From G965205725 sp965205725 (GTDB lineage: Bacteria; Pseudomonadota; Gammaproteobacteria; Pseudomonadales; Halieaceae): 64,000 nt of DNA. Every line of letters begins with the position of its first letter. Positions within the stretch are counted from its first letter, which is position 1. The position numbers were made by a program, and so were the translations under genes. Under the pieces are notes generated by a model that was given only the letters and a program-made list of their open reading frames with translations, searched no databases and was not told the DNA's origin. Where the stretch lies: NCBI GenBank assembly GCA_965205725.1, contig OZ242189.1:248001-312000 (forward strand). The letters run 5' to 3'. Shown in pieces: positions 49,439 through 62,000 of this stretch.

Positions 49439-50019
49439 ATGCTGAATGCTGAGTATAAGAACCTGAAAAAGAAGGGTGTTAAAAATTTATTTGAAGACAC
49501 TTTAACTCTGATCCAAAAGATCTATGTGGCCTACTATGGGCGCCCGACTGACCCCGCTGGATTAAGCTACTGGGCCAATCGCATCAATATTGAAGGCACT
49601 TTGAAGGACTGGAGACCATCGTCGAGGCCTTCCCCCCCCCCCCCCCCCGCTGAGAGATACCACAGCGCCCGCCATCAGCGGCGGGAGTGGAGTTGACAGC
49701 ACCTGCAAGCCTGCTGATACAGTGCTGATGGATGTCTATGATGATTCGTGCAAAGACCTCTACATGATTACTGATCTAGATGGAAATCGAGATCGGCGTC
49801 ATCACCACTGTGGCGGGCAACGCCTATGCTGGCATTGACACGACAGCGGCACTATTACCCTGGTCAATGCCGCTGACCCCAGCGACAGTCGGGTCATTGC
49901 TGGCGAAGACCACAGCAACCAGTTGCGCATTAACGGCGCAGTGCTGACGATTGACCCCAGTGCGGACTTGTATAGTGAGACCGCTTACCTCCGATTTATA
50001 GAAAAATGGTTGAAGACAT
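49439..50019 (+). pseudogene. decayed DUF4214/Ig-like adhesin copy
   Basis: The first frame reads LIQKIYVAYYGRPTDPAGLS, the same DUF4214 start as the big gene downstream. Coding similarity then jumps frames: ETIVEAF, a run of C, then RDTTAPAI (start of an Ig-like domain), EIEIGVITTVAGNAYAGI, and LVNAADPSDSRVIAGEDHSN then LTIDPSADLYSETAYL, each in a different frame. These pieces follow the order of a DUF4214-Ig-Ig protein but are shortened and frameshifted. It is therefore a broken paralogue of the downstream adhesin, which lies directly after it. Confidence 0.75.
49632..49648. repeat. homopolymer C17
   Basis: Seventeen consecutive C residues at the border between the DUF4214 part and the first Ig-like fragment of the decayed gene. 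Upstream ETIVEAF and downstream RDTTAPAI frames would join if the tract had one more C. Tracts of this length are hypermutable and also prone to sequencing or assembly error. Confidence 0.9.
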
Positions 50020-53000
50020 CTTGACCCCGACCCAAAAAATTCCAGTTCAAAAAATATATATCGCCTACTATGGGCGCCCGGCTGACCCCGCTGGATTAAG
50101 CTACTGGGCCAATCGCCTTAATCTTGAAGGTGAAGGCCTTGAAGGAACTGAAGGCGGTCTTGAGGGAAGTGAAGGCCTGGAGACCATTATCGAGGCCTTC
50201 GCCACTTCCCCAGAGTCGGTTGCTCTCTATGGCGCAGAGACAGGCGAGGCAGAGACAACAGACCTGGTCACCAGGATTTACCAGCAACTCTTCAACCGTG
50301 AACCAGACGCCGAAGGGCTCGCTTTTTATAGCGACCGTATCACCAGCGGTGAATTCACGGCAGCCACGGCGATGCTGGACATCCTCAACGGTGCCCGCGA
50401 CACAGACCTTCAGGTTGTCGACAACAAGCTGGCCGTTGCCCAGGACTTTACCAATCAGGTGACCGATCAGGACCTGGCCTACAGCGGAGAGGCCGCAGCG
50501 GGAGTCGCCCGGTTTTTGCTGGATCAAGTCAGCGCCAGTACCTCCGTACAAGAGCTGGACACAGTGATCCAGCTCGCCGTCAAAGTGGCCGACCTGGCCT
50601 CCACCCAGGCAGAGCTGGTGGCAGAGTTAATCCCCACCGACGGCGAAGTCGGTGATCTGCTGGACAACCTGCCCCCAGAGGCAGACGCCGAGGATTTGCT
50701 GACCATTATTAAGGCCGTGGTAACCTCCGCCCTGGATGACCCGAGCGTGTTGAGTTCCCTGATTGAGGCAGGCGGTGGCAGTTTTGCCAGCACCCTGGAG
50801 GCGCTGAGTAATGTCAGCAGTTTGGCAGAAATTCTGAACGAAGCAAAGGAAGGCGGCGCCATGGCGCTGGAAGCGTTGCTGAACGGCATTGGCAGCGGCA
50901 TTTTCCCCATCCTCCCGCCCGCCCCAACGGATACCACCGCGCCCACCCTGGAGAGCAGCACCCCGGCGGACAACGCGGAGGCCGTGGCCCCAGGGGCCAA
51001 CATCGAGCTGACCTTCGACAGCGCCATTGTGCTGGGCAGCGGCAACATCACCCTGGTCAATGACGATGACAACAGCGCCAACCTCGTTATTGATGTCACG
51101 GCTGACAATGGTCAGTTGTCCATTAACAGCGATGGGGACGGCACAGTGCTGACCATTGACCCCAACGCCGACCTGGTTCAGGGCAACGCCTACCACCTGG
51201 AGATCGAGAGCGGGGCCATCACCGATGTGGCCGGTAACGACTACGCGGGTATCAGCGATGCCGAGACCCTCAACTTTGCCACCGCAGCCGACACAAGCCC
51301 GCCGGATACCACCGCGCCGATGCTGCTCAGCCACACCCCGACCGACGGCGCGGACGCCGTGGCCGCAGGGGCCAACATCGTGCTGACCTTCGACAGCGCC
51401 ATTGAACTGGGCAGCGGCACCATCACCCTGGTCAATGCCGCTGACACCAGCGATAACCGAACCATTGATGTCGCGGCTGACAATGGCCAGTTGAGCCTGA
51501 GCAGTGACGGCACCATGCTGACCATTAACCCCAGCGCAGACCTGGCCCCTGACAGCGCCTACCACCTGGAGATCGCAGCCACCGCCATCACCGATGTGGC
51601 GGGCAACCCCTACGCCGGTATCAGCGATGCCGACGCCCTCAACTTTGCCACCGCGGCTGACACAAGCCCGCCGGATACCACCGCGCCCACCCTGGAGAGC
51701 AGCACCCCGGCGGACAACGCAGACGCCGTGGCCCCAGGGGCCAACCTCGCGCTGACCTTCGACAGCGCCATTGTCCTGGGCAGCGGCACCATCACCCTGG
51801 TCAATGCCGCTAACCCCGACGATAACCGGGTCATTAATGCCGAAGCCCACAACAACCAGTTGTCCATTAATACCAGCGGCAACAGCCGGGTGCTGACCAT
51901 TGACCCCAGCATGAACCTGGCCGGCGAGACCGACTACCACCTGGAGATCGAGAGCGGGGCCATCACCGATGAGGCCGGCAACCCCTACGGGGGTATTGCG
52001 GCGGGGGACAGGGAGACCCTCAACTTCGCCACCGCCGATATCACCGCGCCGAGCGTAACCCGCGTGAGCGTCCCGGCGGCGGGCACCTACAAACTTGGCG
52101 ACACCCTCGACTTTACCGTGCAGTTCAGCGAAGCCGTCAACCTGACAGCCGCCGACAGCAGTGGCGGCATCGCCTCAACCCTGCCCCTGAACTTAGACAG
52201 CAAGACCGTCGCGGCCACCTATGTGTCTGGCAGCGGCAGCGACCGCCTCACCTACCGCTATACCGTCGCCGAAGGTGACCTGGACCGTGACGGCCTGAGC
52301 GTGGGCCCGGCACTCACCCTCAATGGGGACCGCCTCACCGATGCCAGTGGCAACGCCGCCAGTCTCACGCTGACCAGCGTGGACACCAGCGGGGTGCGGG
52401 TAGACGGGGTGGCGCCGCTGCTGAGCAGCAGCAGCCCGACCGACGACGCGGACGCTGTGGCCCCTGACAGTAATATCAGCCTGACCTTCGACAGCGCCAT
52501 TGCCCTGGGCAGCGGCACCATCACCCTGGTCAACGACACGAACAGCAGCGATAACCGGGTCATTGATGTCGAGACTGACCGTGACCAGTTGTCCATTAAC
52601 GCCAGCGATAACAGCCGGGTGCTGACCATTGACCCCAGCATGAACCTGGCCGGCGAGACCGACTACCACCTGGAGATCGAGAGCGGGGCCATCACCGATG
52701 AGGCCGGCAACCCCTACGGGGGTATTGCGGCGGGGGACAGGGAGACCCTCAACTTCGCCACCGCCGATATCACCGCGCCGACCGTAACCCGTGTGAGCGT
52801 CCCGGCGGCTGGCAACTACAAACTTGGCGACACCCTCGACTTTACCGTGCAGTTCAGCGAAGCCGTCAACCTGACAGCCGCCGACAGCAGTGGCGGCATC
52901 GCCTCAACCCTGCCCCTGGGCTTAGACAGCAAGACCGCCTCGGCCACCTATGAGTCTGGCAACGGCAGCGACCGCCTCACCTACCGCTATACCGTCGCCG

Positions 53001-56000
53001 AAGGTGACCTGGACCGTGACGGCCTGAGCGTGGGCCCGGCACTCACCCTCAATGGGGACCGCCTCACCGATGCCAGTGGCAACGCCGCCAGTCTCACGCT
53101 GACCAGCGTGGACACCAGCGGGGTGCGGGTAGACGGGGTGGCGCCGCTGCTGAGCAGCAGCAGCCCGACCGACGACGCGGACGCTGTGGCCCCTGACAGT
53201 AATATCAGCCTGACCTTCGACAGCGCCATTGCCCTGGGCAGCGGCACCATCACCCTGGTCAACGACACGAACAGCAGCGATAACCGGGTCATTGATGTCG
53301 AGACTGACCGTGACCAGTTGTCCATTAACGCCAGCGATAACAGCCGGGTGCTGACCATTGACCCCAGCATGAACCTGGCCGGCGAGACCGACTACCACCT
53401 GGAGATCGAGAGCGGGGCCATCACCGATGAGGCCGGCAACCCCTACGGGGGTATTGCGGCGGGGGACAGGGAGACCCTCAACTTCGCCACCGCCGATATC
53501 ACCGCGCCGAGCGTAACCCGCGTGAGCGTCCCGGCGGCGGGCACCTACAAACTTGGCGACACCCTCGACTTTACCGTGCAGTTCAGCGAAGCCGTCAACC
53601 TGACAGCCGCCGACAGCAGTGGCGGCATCGCCTCAACCCTGCCCCTGAACTTAGACAGCAAGACCGTCGCGGCCACCTATGTGTCTGGCAGCGGCAGCGA
53701 CCGCCTCACCTACCGCTATACCGTCGCCGAAGGTGACCTGGACCGTGACGGCCTGAGCGTGGGCCCGGCACTCACCCTCAATGGGGACCGCCTCACCGAT
53801 GCCAGTGGCAACGCCGCCAGTCTCACGCTGACCAGCGTGGACACCAGCGGGGTGCGGGTAGACGGGGTGGCGCCGCTGCTGAGCAGCAGCAGCCCGACCG
53901 ACGACGCGGACGCTGTGGCCCCTGACAGTAATATCAGCCTGACCTTCGACAGCGCCATTGCCCTGGGCAGCGGCACCATCACCCTGGTCAACGACACGAA
54001 CAGCAGCGATAGCCGAACCATTGATGTCACGGCTCACAATAGCCAGTTGTCCATTAACGCCAGCGATAACAGCCGGGTGCTGACCATTGACCCCAGCATG
54101 AACCTGGCCGGCGAGACCGACTACCACCTGGAGATCGAGAGCGGGGCCATCACCGATGAGGCCGGCAACCCCTACGGGGGTATTGCGGCGGGGGACAGGG
54201 AGACCCTCAACTTCGCCACCGCCGATATCACCGCGCCGACCGTAACCCGTGTGAGCGTCCCGGCGGCTGGCACCTACAAACTTGGCGACACCCTCGACTT
54301 TACCGTGCAGTTCAGCGAAGCCGTCAACCTGACAGCCGCCGACAGCAGTGGCGGCATCGCCTCAACCCTGCCCCTGAACTTAGACAGCAAGACCGTCGCG
54401 GCCACCTATGTGTCTGGCAGCGGCAGCGACCGCCTCACCTACCGCTATACCGTCGCCGAAGGTGACCTGGACCGTGACGGCCTGAGCGTGGGCCCGGCAC
54501 TCACCCTCAATGGGGACCGCCTCACCGATGCCAGTGGCAACGCCGCCAGTCTCACGCTGACCAGCGTGGACACCAGCGGGGTGCGGGTAGACGGGGTGGC
54601 GCCGCTGCTGAGCAGCAGCAGCCCGACCGACGACGCGGACGCTGTGGCCCCTGACAGTAATATCAGCCTGACCTTCGACAGCGCCATTGCCCTGGGCAGC
54701 GGCACCATCACCCTGGTCAACGACACGAACAGCAGCGATAACCGAACCATTGATGTCGAGACTGACCGTGACCAGTTGTCCATTAACGCCAGCGATAACA
54801 GCCGGGTGCTGACCATTGACCCCAGCATGAACCTGGCCGGCGAGACCGACTACCACCTGGAGATCGAGAGCGGGGCCATCACCGATGAGGCCGGCAACCC
54901 CTACGGGGGTATTGCGGCGGGGGACAGGGAGACCCTCAACTTCGCCACCGCCGATATCACCGCGCCGACCGTAACCCGTGTGAGCGTCCCGGCGGCGGGC
55001 ACCTACAAACTTGGCGACACCCTCGACTTTACCGTGCAGTTCAGCGAAGCCGTCAACCTGACAGCCGCCGACAGCAGTGGCGGCATCGCCTCAACCCTGC
55101 CCCTGAACTTAGACAGCAAGACCGTCGCGGCCACCTATGTGTCTGGCAGCGGCAGCGACCGCCTCACCTACCGCTATACCGTCGCCGAAGGTGACCTGGA
55201 CCGTGACGGCCTGAGCGTGGGCCCGGCACTCACCCTCAATGGGGACCGCCTCACCGATGCCAGTGGCAACGCCGCCAGTCTCACGCTGACCAGCGTGGAC
55301 ACCAGCGGGGTGCGGGTAGACGGGGTGGCGCCGCTGCTGAGCAGCAGCAGCCCGACCGACGACGCGGACGCTGTGGCCCCTGACAGTAATATCAGCCTGA
55401 CCTTCGACAGCGCCATTGCCCTGGGCAGCGGCACCATCACCCTGGTCAACGACACGAACAGCAGCGATAACCGGGTCATTGATGTCGAGACTGACCGTGA
55501 CCAGTTGTCCATTAACGCCAGCGATAACAGCCGGGTGCTGACCATTGACCCCAGCATGAACCTGGCCGGCGAGACCGACTACCACCTGGAGATCGAGAGC
55601 GGGGCCATCACCGATGAGGCCGGCAACCCCTACGGGGGTATTGCGGCGGGGGACAGGGAGACCCTCAACTTCGCCACCGCCGATATCACCGCGCCGAGCG
55701 TAACCGGCGTGAGCGTCCCGGCGGCGGGCACCTACAAACTTGGCGACACCCTCGACTTTACCGTGCAGTTCAGCGAAGCCGTCAACCTGACAGCCGCCGA
55801 CAGCAGTGGCGGCATCGCCTCAACCCTGCCCCTGAGCTTAGACAGCAAGACCGTCGCGGCCACCTATGTGTCTGGCAGCGGCAGCGACCGCCTCACCTAC
55901 CGCTATACCGTCGCCGAAGGTGACCTGGACCGTGACGGCCTGAGCGTGGGCCCGGCACTCACCCTCAATGGGGACCGCCTCACCGATGCCAGTGGCAACG

Positions 56001-59000
56001 CCGCCAGTCTCACGCTGACCAGCGTGGACACCAGCGGGGTGCGGGTAGACGGGGTGGCGCCGCTGCTGAGCAGCAGCAGCCCGACCGACGACGCGGACGC
56101 TGTGGCCCCTGACAGTAATATCAGCCTGACCTTCGACAGCGCCATTGCCCTGGGCAGCGGCACCATCACCCTGGTCAACGACACGAACAGCAGCGATAAC
56201 CGGGTCATTGATGTCGAGACTGACCGTGACCAGTTGTCCATTAACGCCAGCGATAACAGCCGGGTGCTGACCATTGACCCCAGCATGAACCTGGCCGGCG
56301 AGACCGACTACCACCTGGAGATCGAGAGCGGGGCCATCACCGATGAGGCCGGCAACCCCTACGGGGGTATTGCGGCGGGGGACAGGGAGACCCTCAACTT
56401 CGCCACCGCCGATATCACCGCGCCGAGCGTGACCGGCGTGAGCGTCCCGGCGGCTGGCACCTACAAACTTGGCGACCCCCTCGAGTTCACCGTGCAGTTC
56501 AGCGAAGCCGTCAGCCTGACAGCCGCCGACAGCAGTGGCGGCATCGCCTCAACCCTGCCCCTGGGCTTAGACAGCAAGACCGTCGCGGCCACCTATGTGT
56601 CTGGCAGCGGCAGCGACCGCCTCACCTACCGCTATACCGTCGCCGAAGGTGACCTGGACCGTGACGGCCTGAGCGTGGGCCCGGCACTCACCCTCAATGG
56701 GGACCGCCTCACCGATGCCAGTGGCAACGCCGCCAGTCTCACGCTGACCAGCGTGGACACCAGCGGGGTGCGGGTAGACGGGGTGGCGCCGCTGCTGAGC
56801 AGCAGCAGCCCGACCGACGACGCGGACGCTGTGGCCCCTGACAGTAATATCAGCCTGACCTTCGACAGCGCCATTGCCCTGGGCAGCGGCACCATCACCC
56901 TGGTCAACGACACGAACAGCAGCGATAACCGGGTCATTGATGTCGAGACTGACCGTGACCAGTTGTCCATTAACGCCAGCGATAACAGCCGGGTGCTGAC
57001 CATTGACCCCAGCATGAACCTGGCCGGCGAGACCGACTACCACCTGGAGATCGAGAGCGGGGCCATCACCGATGAGGCCGGCAACCCCTACGGGGGTATT
57101 GCGGCGGGGGACAGGGAGACCCTCAACTTCGCCACCGCCGATATCACCGCGCCGAGCGTAACCCGCGTGAGCGTCCCGGCGGCGGGCACCTACAAACTTG
57201 GCGACACCCTCGACTTTACCGTGCAGTTCAGCGAAGCCGTCAACCTGACAGCCGCCGACAGCAGTGGCGGCATCGCCTCAACCCTGCCCCTGAACTTAGA
57301 CAGCAAGACCGTCGCGGCCACCTATGTGTCTGGCAGCGGCAGCGACCGCCTCACCTACCGCTATACCGTCGCCGAAGGTGACCTGGACCGTGACGGCCTG
57401 AGCGTGGGCCCGGCACTCACCCTCAATGGGGACCGCCTCACCGATGCCAGTGGCAACGCCGCCAGTCTCACGCTGACCAGCGTGGACACCAGCGGGGTGC
57501 GGGTAGACGGGGTGGCGCCGCTGCTGAGCAGCAGCAGCCCGACCGACGACGCGGACGCTGTGGCCCCTGACAGTAATATCAGCCTGACCTTCGACAGCGC
57601 CATTGCCCTGGGCAGCGGCACCATCACCCTGGTCAACGACACGAACAGCAGCGATAACCGGGTCATTGATGTCGAGACTGACCGTGACCAGTTGTCCATT
57701 AACGCCAGCGATAACAGCCGGGTGCTGACCATTGACCCCGGCATGAACCTGGCCGGCGAGACCGACTACCACCTGGAGATCGAGAGCGGGGCCATCACCG
57801 ATGAGGCCGGCAACCCCTACGGGGGTATTGCGGCGGGGGACAGGGAGACCCTCAACTTCGCCACCGCCGATATCACCGCGCCGACCGTGACCCGTGTGAG
57901 CGTCCCGGCGGCTGGCACCTACAAACTTGGCGACTCCCTCGACTTTACCGTGCAGTTCAGCGAAGCCGTCAACCTGACAGCCGCCGACAGCAGTGGCGGC
58001 ATCGCCTCAACCCTGCCCCTGAACTTAGACAGCAAGACCGTCGCGGCCACCTATGTGTCTGGCAGCGGCAGCGACCGCCTCACCTACCGCTATACCGTCG
58101 CCGAAGGTGACCTGGACCGTGACGGCCTGAGCGTGGGCCCGGCACTCACCCTCAATGGGGACCGCCTCACCGATGCCAGTGGCAACGCCGCCAGTCTCAC
58201 GCTGACCAGCGTGGACACCAGCGGGGTGCGGGTAGACGGGGTGGCGCCGCTGCTGAGCAGCAGCAGCCCGACCGACGACGCGGACGCTGTGGCCCCTGAC
58301 AGTAATATCAGCCTGACCTTCGACAGCGCCATTGCCCTGGGCAGCGGCACCATCACCCTGGTCAACGACACGAACAGCAGCGATAACCGAACCATTGATG
58401 TCGAGACTGACCGTGACCAGTTGTCCATTAACGCCAGCGATAACAGCCGGGTGCTGACCATTGACCCCAGCATGAACCTGGCCGGCGAGACCGACTACCA
58501 CCTGGAGATCGAGAGCGGGGCCATCACCGATGAGGCCGGCAACCCCTACGGGGGTATTGCGGCGGGGGACAGGGAGACCCTCAACTTCGCCACCGCCGAT
58601 ATCACCGCGCCGAGCGTAACCCGCGTGAGCGTCCCGGCGGCTGGCACCTACAAACTTGGCGACACCCTCGACTTTACGGTGCAGTTCAGCGAAGCCGTCA
58701 GCCTGACAGCCGCCGACAGCAGTGGCGGCATCGCCTCAACCCTGCCCCTGAGCTTAGACAGCAAGACCGTCGCGGCCACCTATGTGTCTGGCAGCGACAG
58801 CGACCGCCTCACCTACCGCTATACCGTCGCCGCAGGTGACCTGGACCGTGACGGCCTGAGCGTGGGCCCGGCACTCACCCTCAATGGGGACCGCCTCACC
58901 GATGCCAGTGGCAACGCCGCCAGTCTCACGCTGACCAGCGTGGACACCAGCGGGGTGCGGGTAGACGGGGTGGCGCCGCTGCTGAGCAGCAGCAGCCCGA

Positions 59001-62000
59001 CCGACGACGCGGACGCTGTGGCCCCTGACAGTAATATCAGCCTGACCTTCGACAGCGCCATTGCCCTGGGCAGCGGCACCATCACCCTGGTCAACGACAC
59101 GAACAGCAGCGATAACCGGGTCATTGATGTCGAGACTGACCGTGACCAGTTGTCCATTAACGCCAGCGATAACAGCCGGGTGCTGACCATTGACCCCAGC
59201 ATGAACCTGGCCGGCGAGACCGACTACCACCTGGAGATCGAGAGCGGGGCCATCACCGATGAGGCCGGCAACCCCTACGGGGGTATTGCGGCGGGGGACA
59301 GGGAGACCCTCAACTTCGCCACCGCCGATATCACCGCGCCGACCGTAACCCGCGTGAGCGTCCCGGCGGCGGGCACCTACAAACTTGGCGACCCCCTCGA
59401 CTTTACCGTGCAGTTCAGCGAAGCCGTCAACCTGACAGCCGCCGACAGCAGTGGCGGCATCGCCTCAACCCTGCCCCTGAACTTAGACAGCAAGACCGTC
59501 GCGGCCACCTATGTGTCTGGCAGCGGCAGCGACCGCCTCACCTACCGCTATACCGTCGCCGAAGGTGACCTGGACCGTGACGGCCTGAGCGTGGGCCCGG
59601 CACTCACCCTCAATGGGGACCGCCTCACCGATGCCAGTGGCAACGCCGCCAGTCTCACGCTGACCAGCGTGGACACCAGCGGGGTGCGGGTAGACGGGGT
59701 GGCGCCGCTGCTGAGCAGCAGCAGCCCGACCGACGGCGCGGACGCTGTGGCCCCTGACAGTAATATCAGCCTGACCTTCGACAGCGCCATTGCCCTGGGC
59801 AGCGGTACCATCACCCTGGTCAACGACACGAACAGCAGCGATAACCGGGTCATTGATGTCGAGACTGACCGTGACCAGTTGTCCATTAACGCCAGCGATA
59901 ACAGCCGGGTGCTGACCATTGACCCCGGTATGAACCTGGCCGGTGAGACCGACTACCACCTGGAGATCGAGAGCGGGGCCATCACCGATGAGGCGGGCAA
60001 CCCCTACGGGGGTATTGCGGCGGGGGACAGGGAGACCCTCAACTTCGCCACCGCCGATATCACCGCGCCGACCGTAACCCGTGTGAGCGTACCAGAGGCT
60101 GGCAACTACAAACTTGGCGACACCCTCGACTTTATCGTGCAGTTCAGCGAAGCCGTCAGCCTGACAGCCGCCGACAGCAGTGGCGGCATCGCCTCAACCC
60201 TGCCCCTGAGCTTAGACAGCAAGACCGTCGCGGCCACCTATGTGTCTGGCAGCGACAGCGACCGCCTCACCTACCGCTATACCGTCGCCGCAGGTGACCT
60301 GGACCGTGACGGCCTGAGCGTGGGCCCGGCACTCACCCTCAATGGGGACCGCCTCACCGATGCCAGTGGCAACGCCGCCAGTCTCACGCTGACCAGCGTG
60401 GACACCAGCGGGGTGCGGGTAGACGGGGTGGCGCCGCTGCTGAGCAGCAGCAGCCCGACCGACGACGCGGACGCTGTGGCCCCTGACAGTAATATCAGCC
60501 TGACCTTCGACAGCGCCATTGCCCTGGGCAGCGGCACCATCACCCTGGTCAACGACACGAACAGCAGCGATAACCGGGTCATTGATGTCGAGACTGACCG
60601 TGACCAGTTGTCCATTAACGCCAGCGATAACAGCCGGGTGCTGACCATTGACCCCAGCATGAACCTGGCCGGCGAGACCGACTACCACCTGGAGATCGAG
60701 AGCGGGGCCATCACCGATGAGGCCGGCAACCCCTACGGGGGTATTGCGGCGGGGGACAGGGAGACCCTCAACTTCGCCACCGCCGATATCACCGCGCCGA
60801 CCGTAACCCGCGTGAGCGTCCCGGCGGCGGGCACCTACAAACTTGGCGACCCCCTCGACTTTACCGTGCAGTTCAGCGAAGCCGTCAACCTGACAGCCGC
60901 CGACAGCAGTGGCGGCATCGCCTCAACCCTGCCCCTGAACTTAGACAGCAAGACCGTCGCGGCCACCTATGTGTCTGGCAGCGGCAGCGACCGCCTCACC
61001 TACCGCTATACCGTCGCCGAAGGTGACCTGGACCGTGACGGCCTGAGCGTGGGCCCGGCACTCACCCTCAATGGGGACCGCCTCACCGATGCCAGTGGCA
61101 ACGCCGCCAGTCTCACGCTGACCAGCGTGGACACCAGCGGGGTGCGGGTAGACGGGGTGGCGCCGCTGCTGAGCAGCAGCAGCCCGACCGACGGCGCGGA
61201 CGCTGTGGCCCCTGACAGTAATATCAGCCTGACCTTCGACAGCGCCATTGCCCTGGGCAGCGGTACCATCACCCTGGTCAACGACACGAACAGCAGCGAT
61301 AACCGGGTCATTGATGTCGAGACTGACCGTGACCAGTTGTCCATTAACGCCAGCGATAACAGCCGGGTGCTGACCATTGACCCCAGCATGAACCTGGCCG
61401 GTGAGACCGGCTACCACCTGGAGATCGAGAGCGGGGCCATCACCGATGAGGCCGGCAACCCCTACGGGGGTATTGCGGCGGGGGACAGGGAGACCCTCAA
61501 CTTCGCCACCGCCGATATCACCGCGCCGAGCGTGACCGGCGTGAGCGTCCCGGCGGCGGGCACCTACAAACTTGGCGACACCCTCGACTTTACCGTGCAG
61601 TTCAGCGAAGCCGTCAACCTGACAGCCGCCGACAGCAGTGGCGGCATCGCCTCAACCCTGCCCCTGAACTTAGACAGCAAGACCGTCGCGGCCACCTATG
61701 TGTCTGGCAACGGCAGCGACCGCCTCACCTACCGCTATACCGTCGCCGAAGGTGACCTGGACCGTGACGGCCTGAGCGTGGGCCCGGCACTCACCCTCAA
61801 TGGGGACCGCCTCACCGATGCCAGTGGCAACGCCGCCAGTCTCACGCTGACCAGCGTGGACACCAGCGGGGTGCGGGTAGACGGGGTGGCGCCGCTGCTG
61901 AGCAGCAGCAGCCCGACCGACGACGCGGACGCTGTGGCCCCTGACAGTAATATCAGCCTGACCTTCGACAGCGCCATTGCCCTGGGCAGCGGCACCATCA

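Noticed and set aside
49747..49760. CGTGCAAAGACCTC as the right end of a longer family-1 element starting at 49308
   Set aside because: The last bases differ from the consensus end, the content is adhesin-like, and no target duplication is seen. Probably chance.
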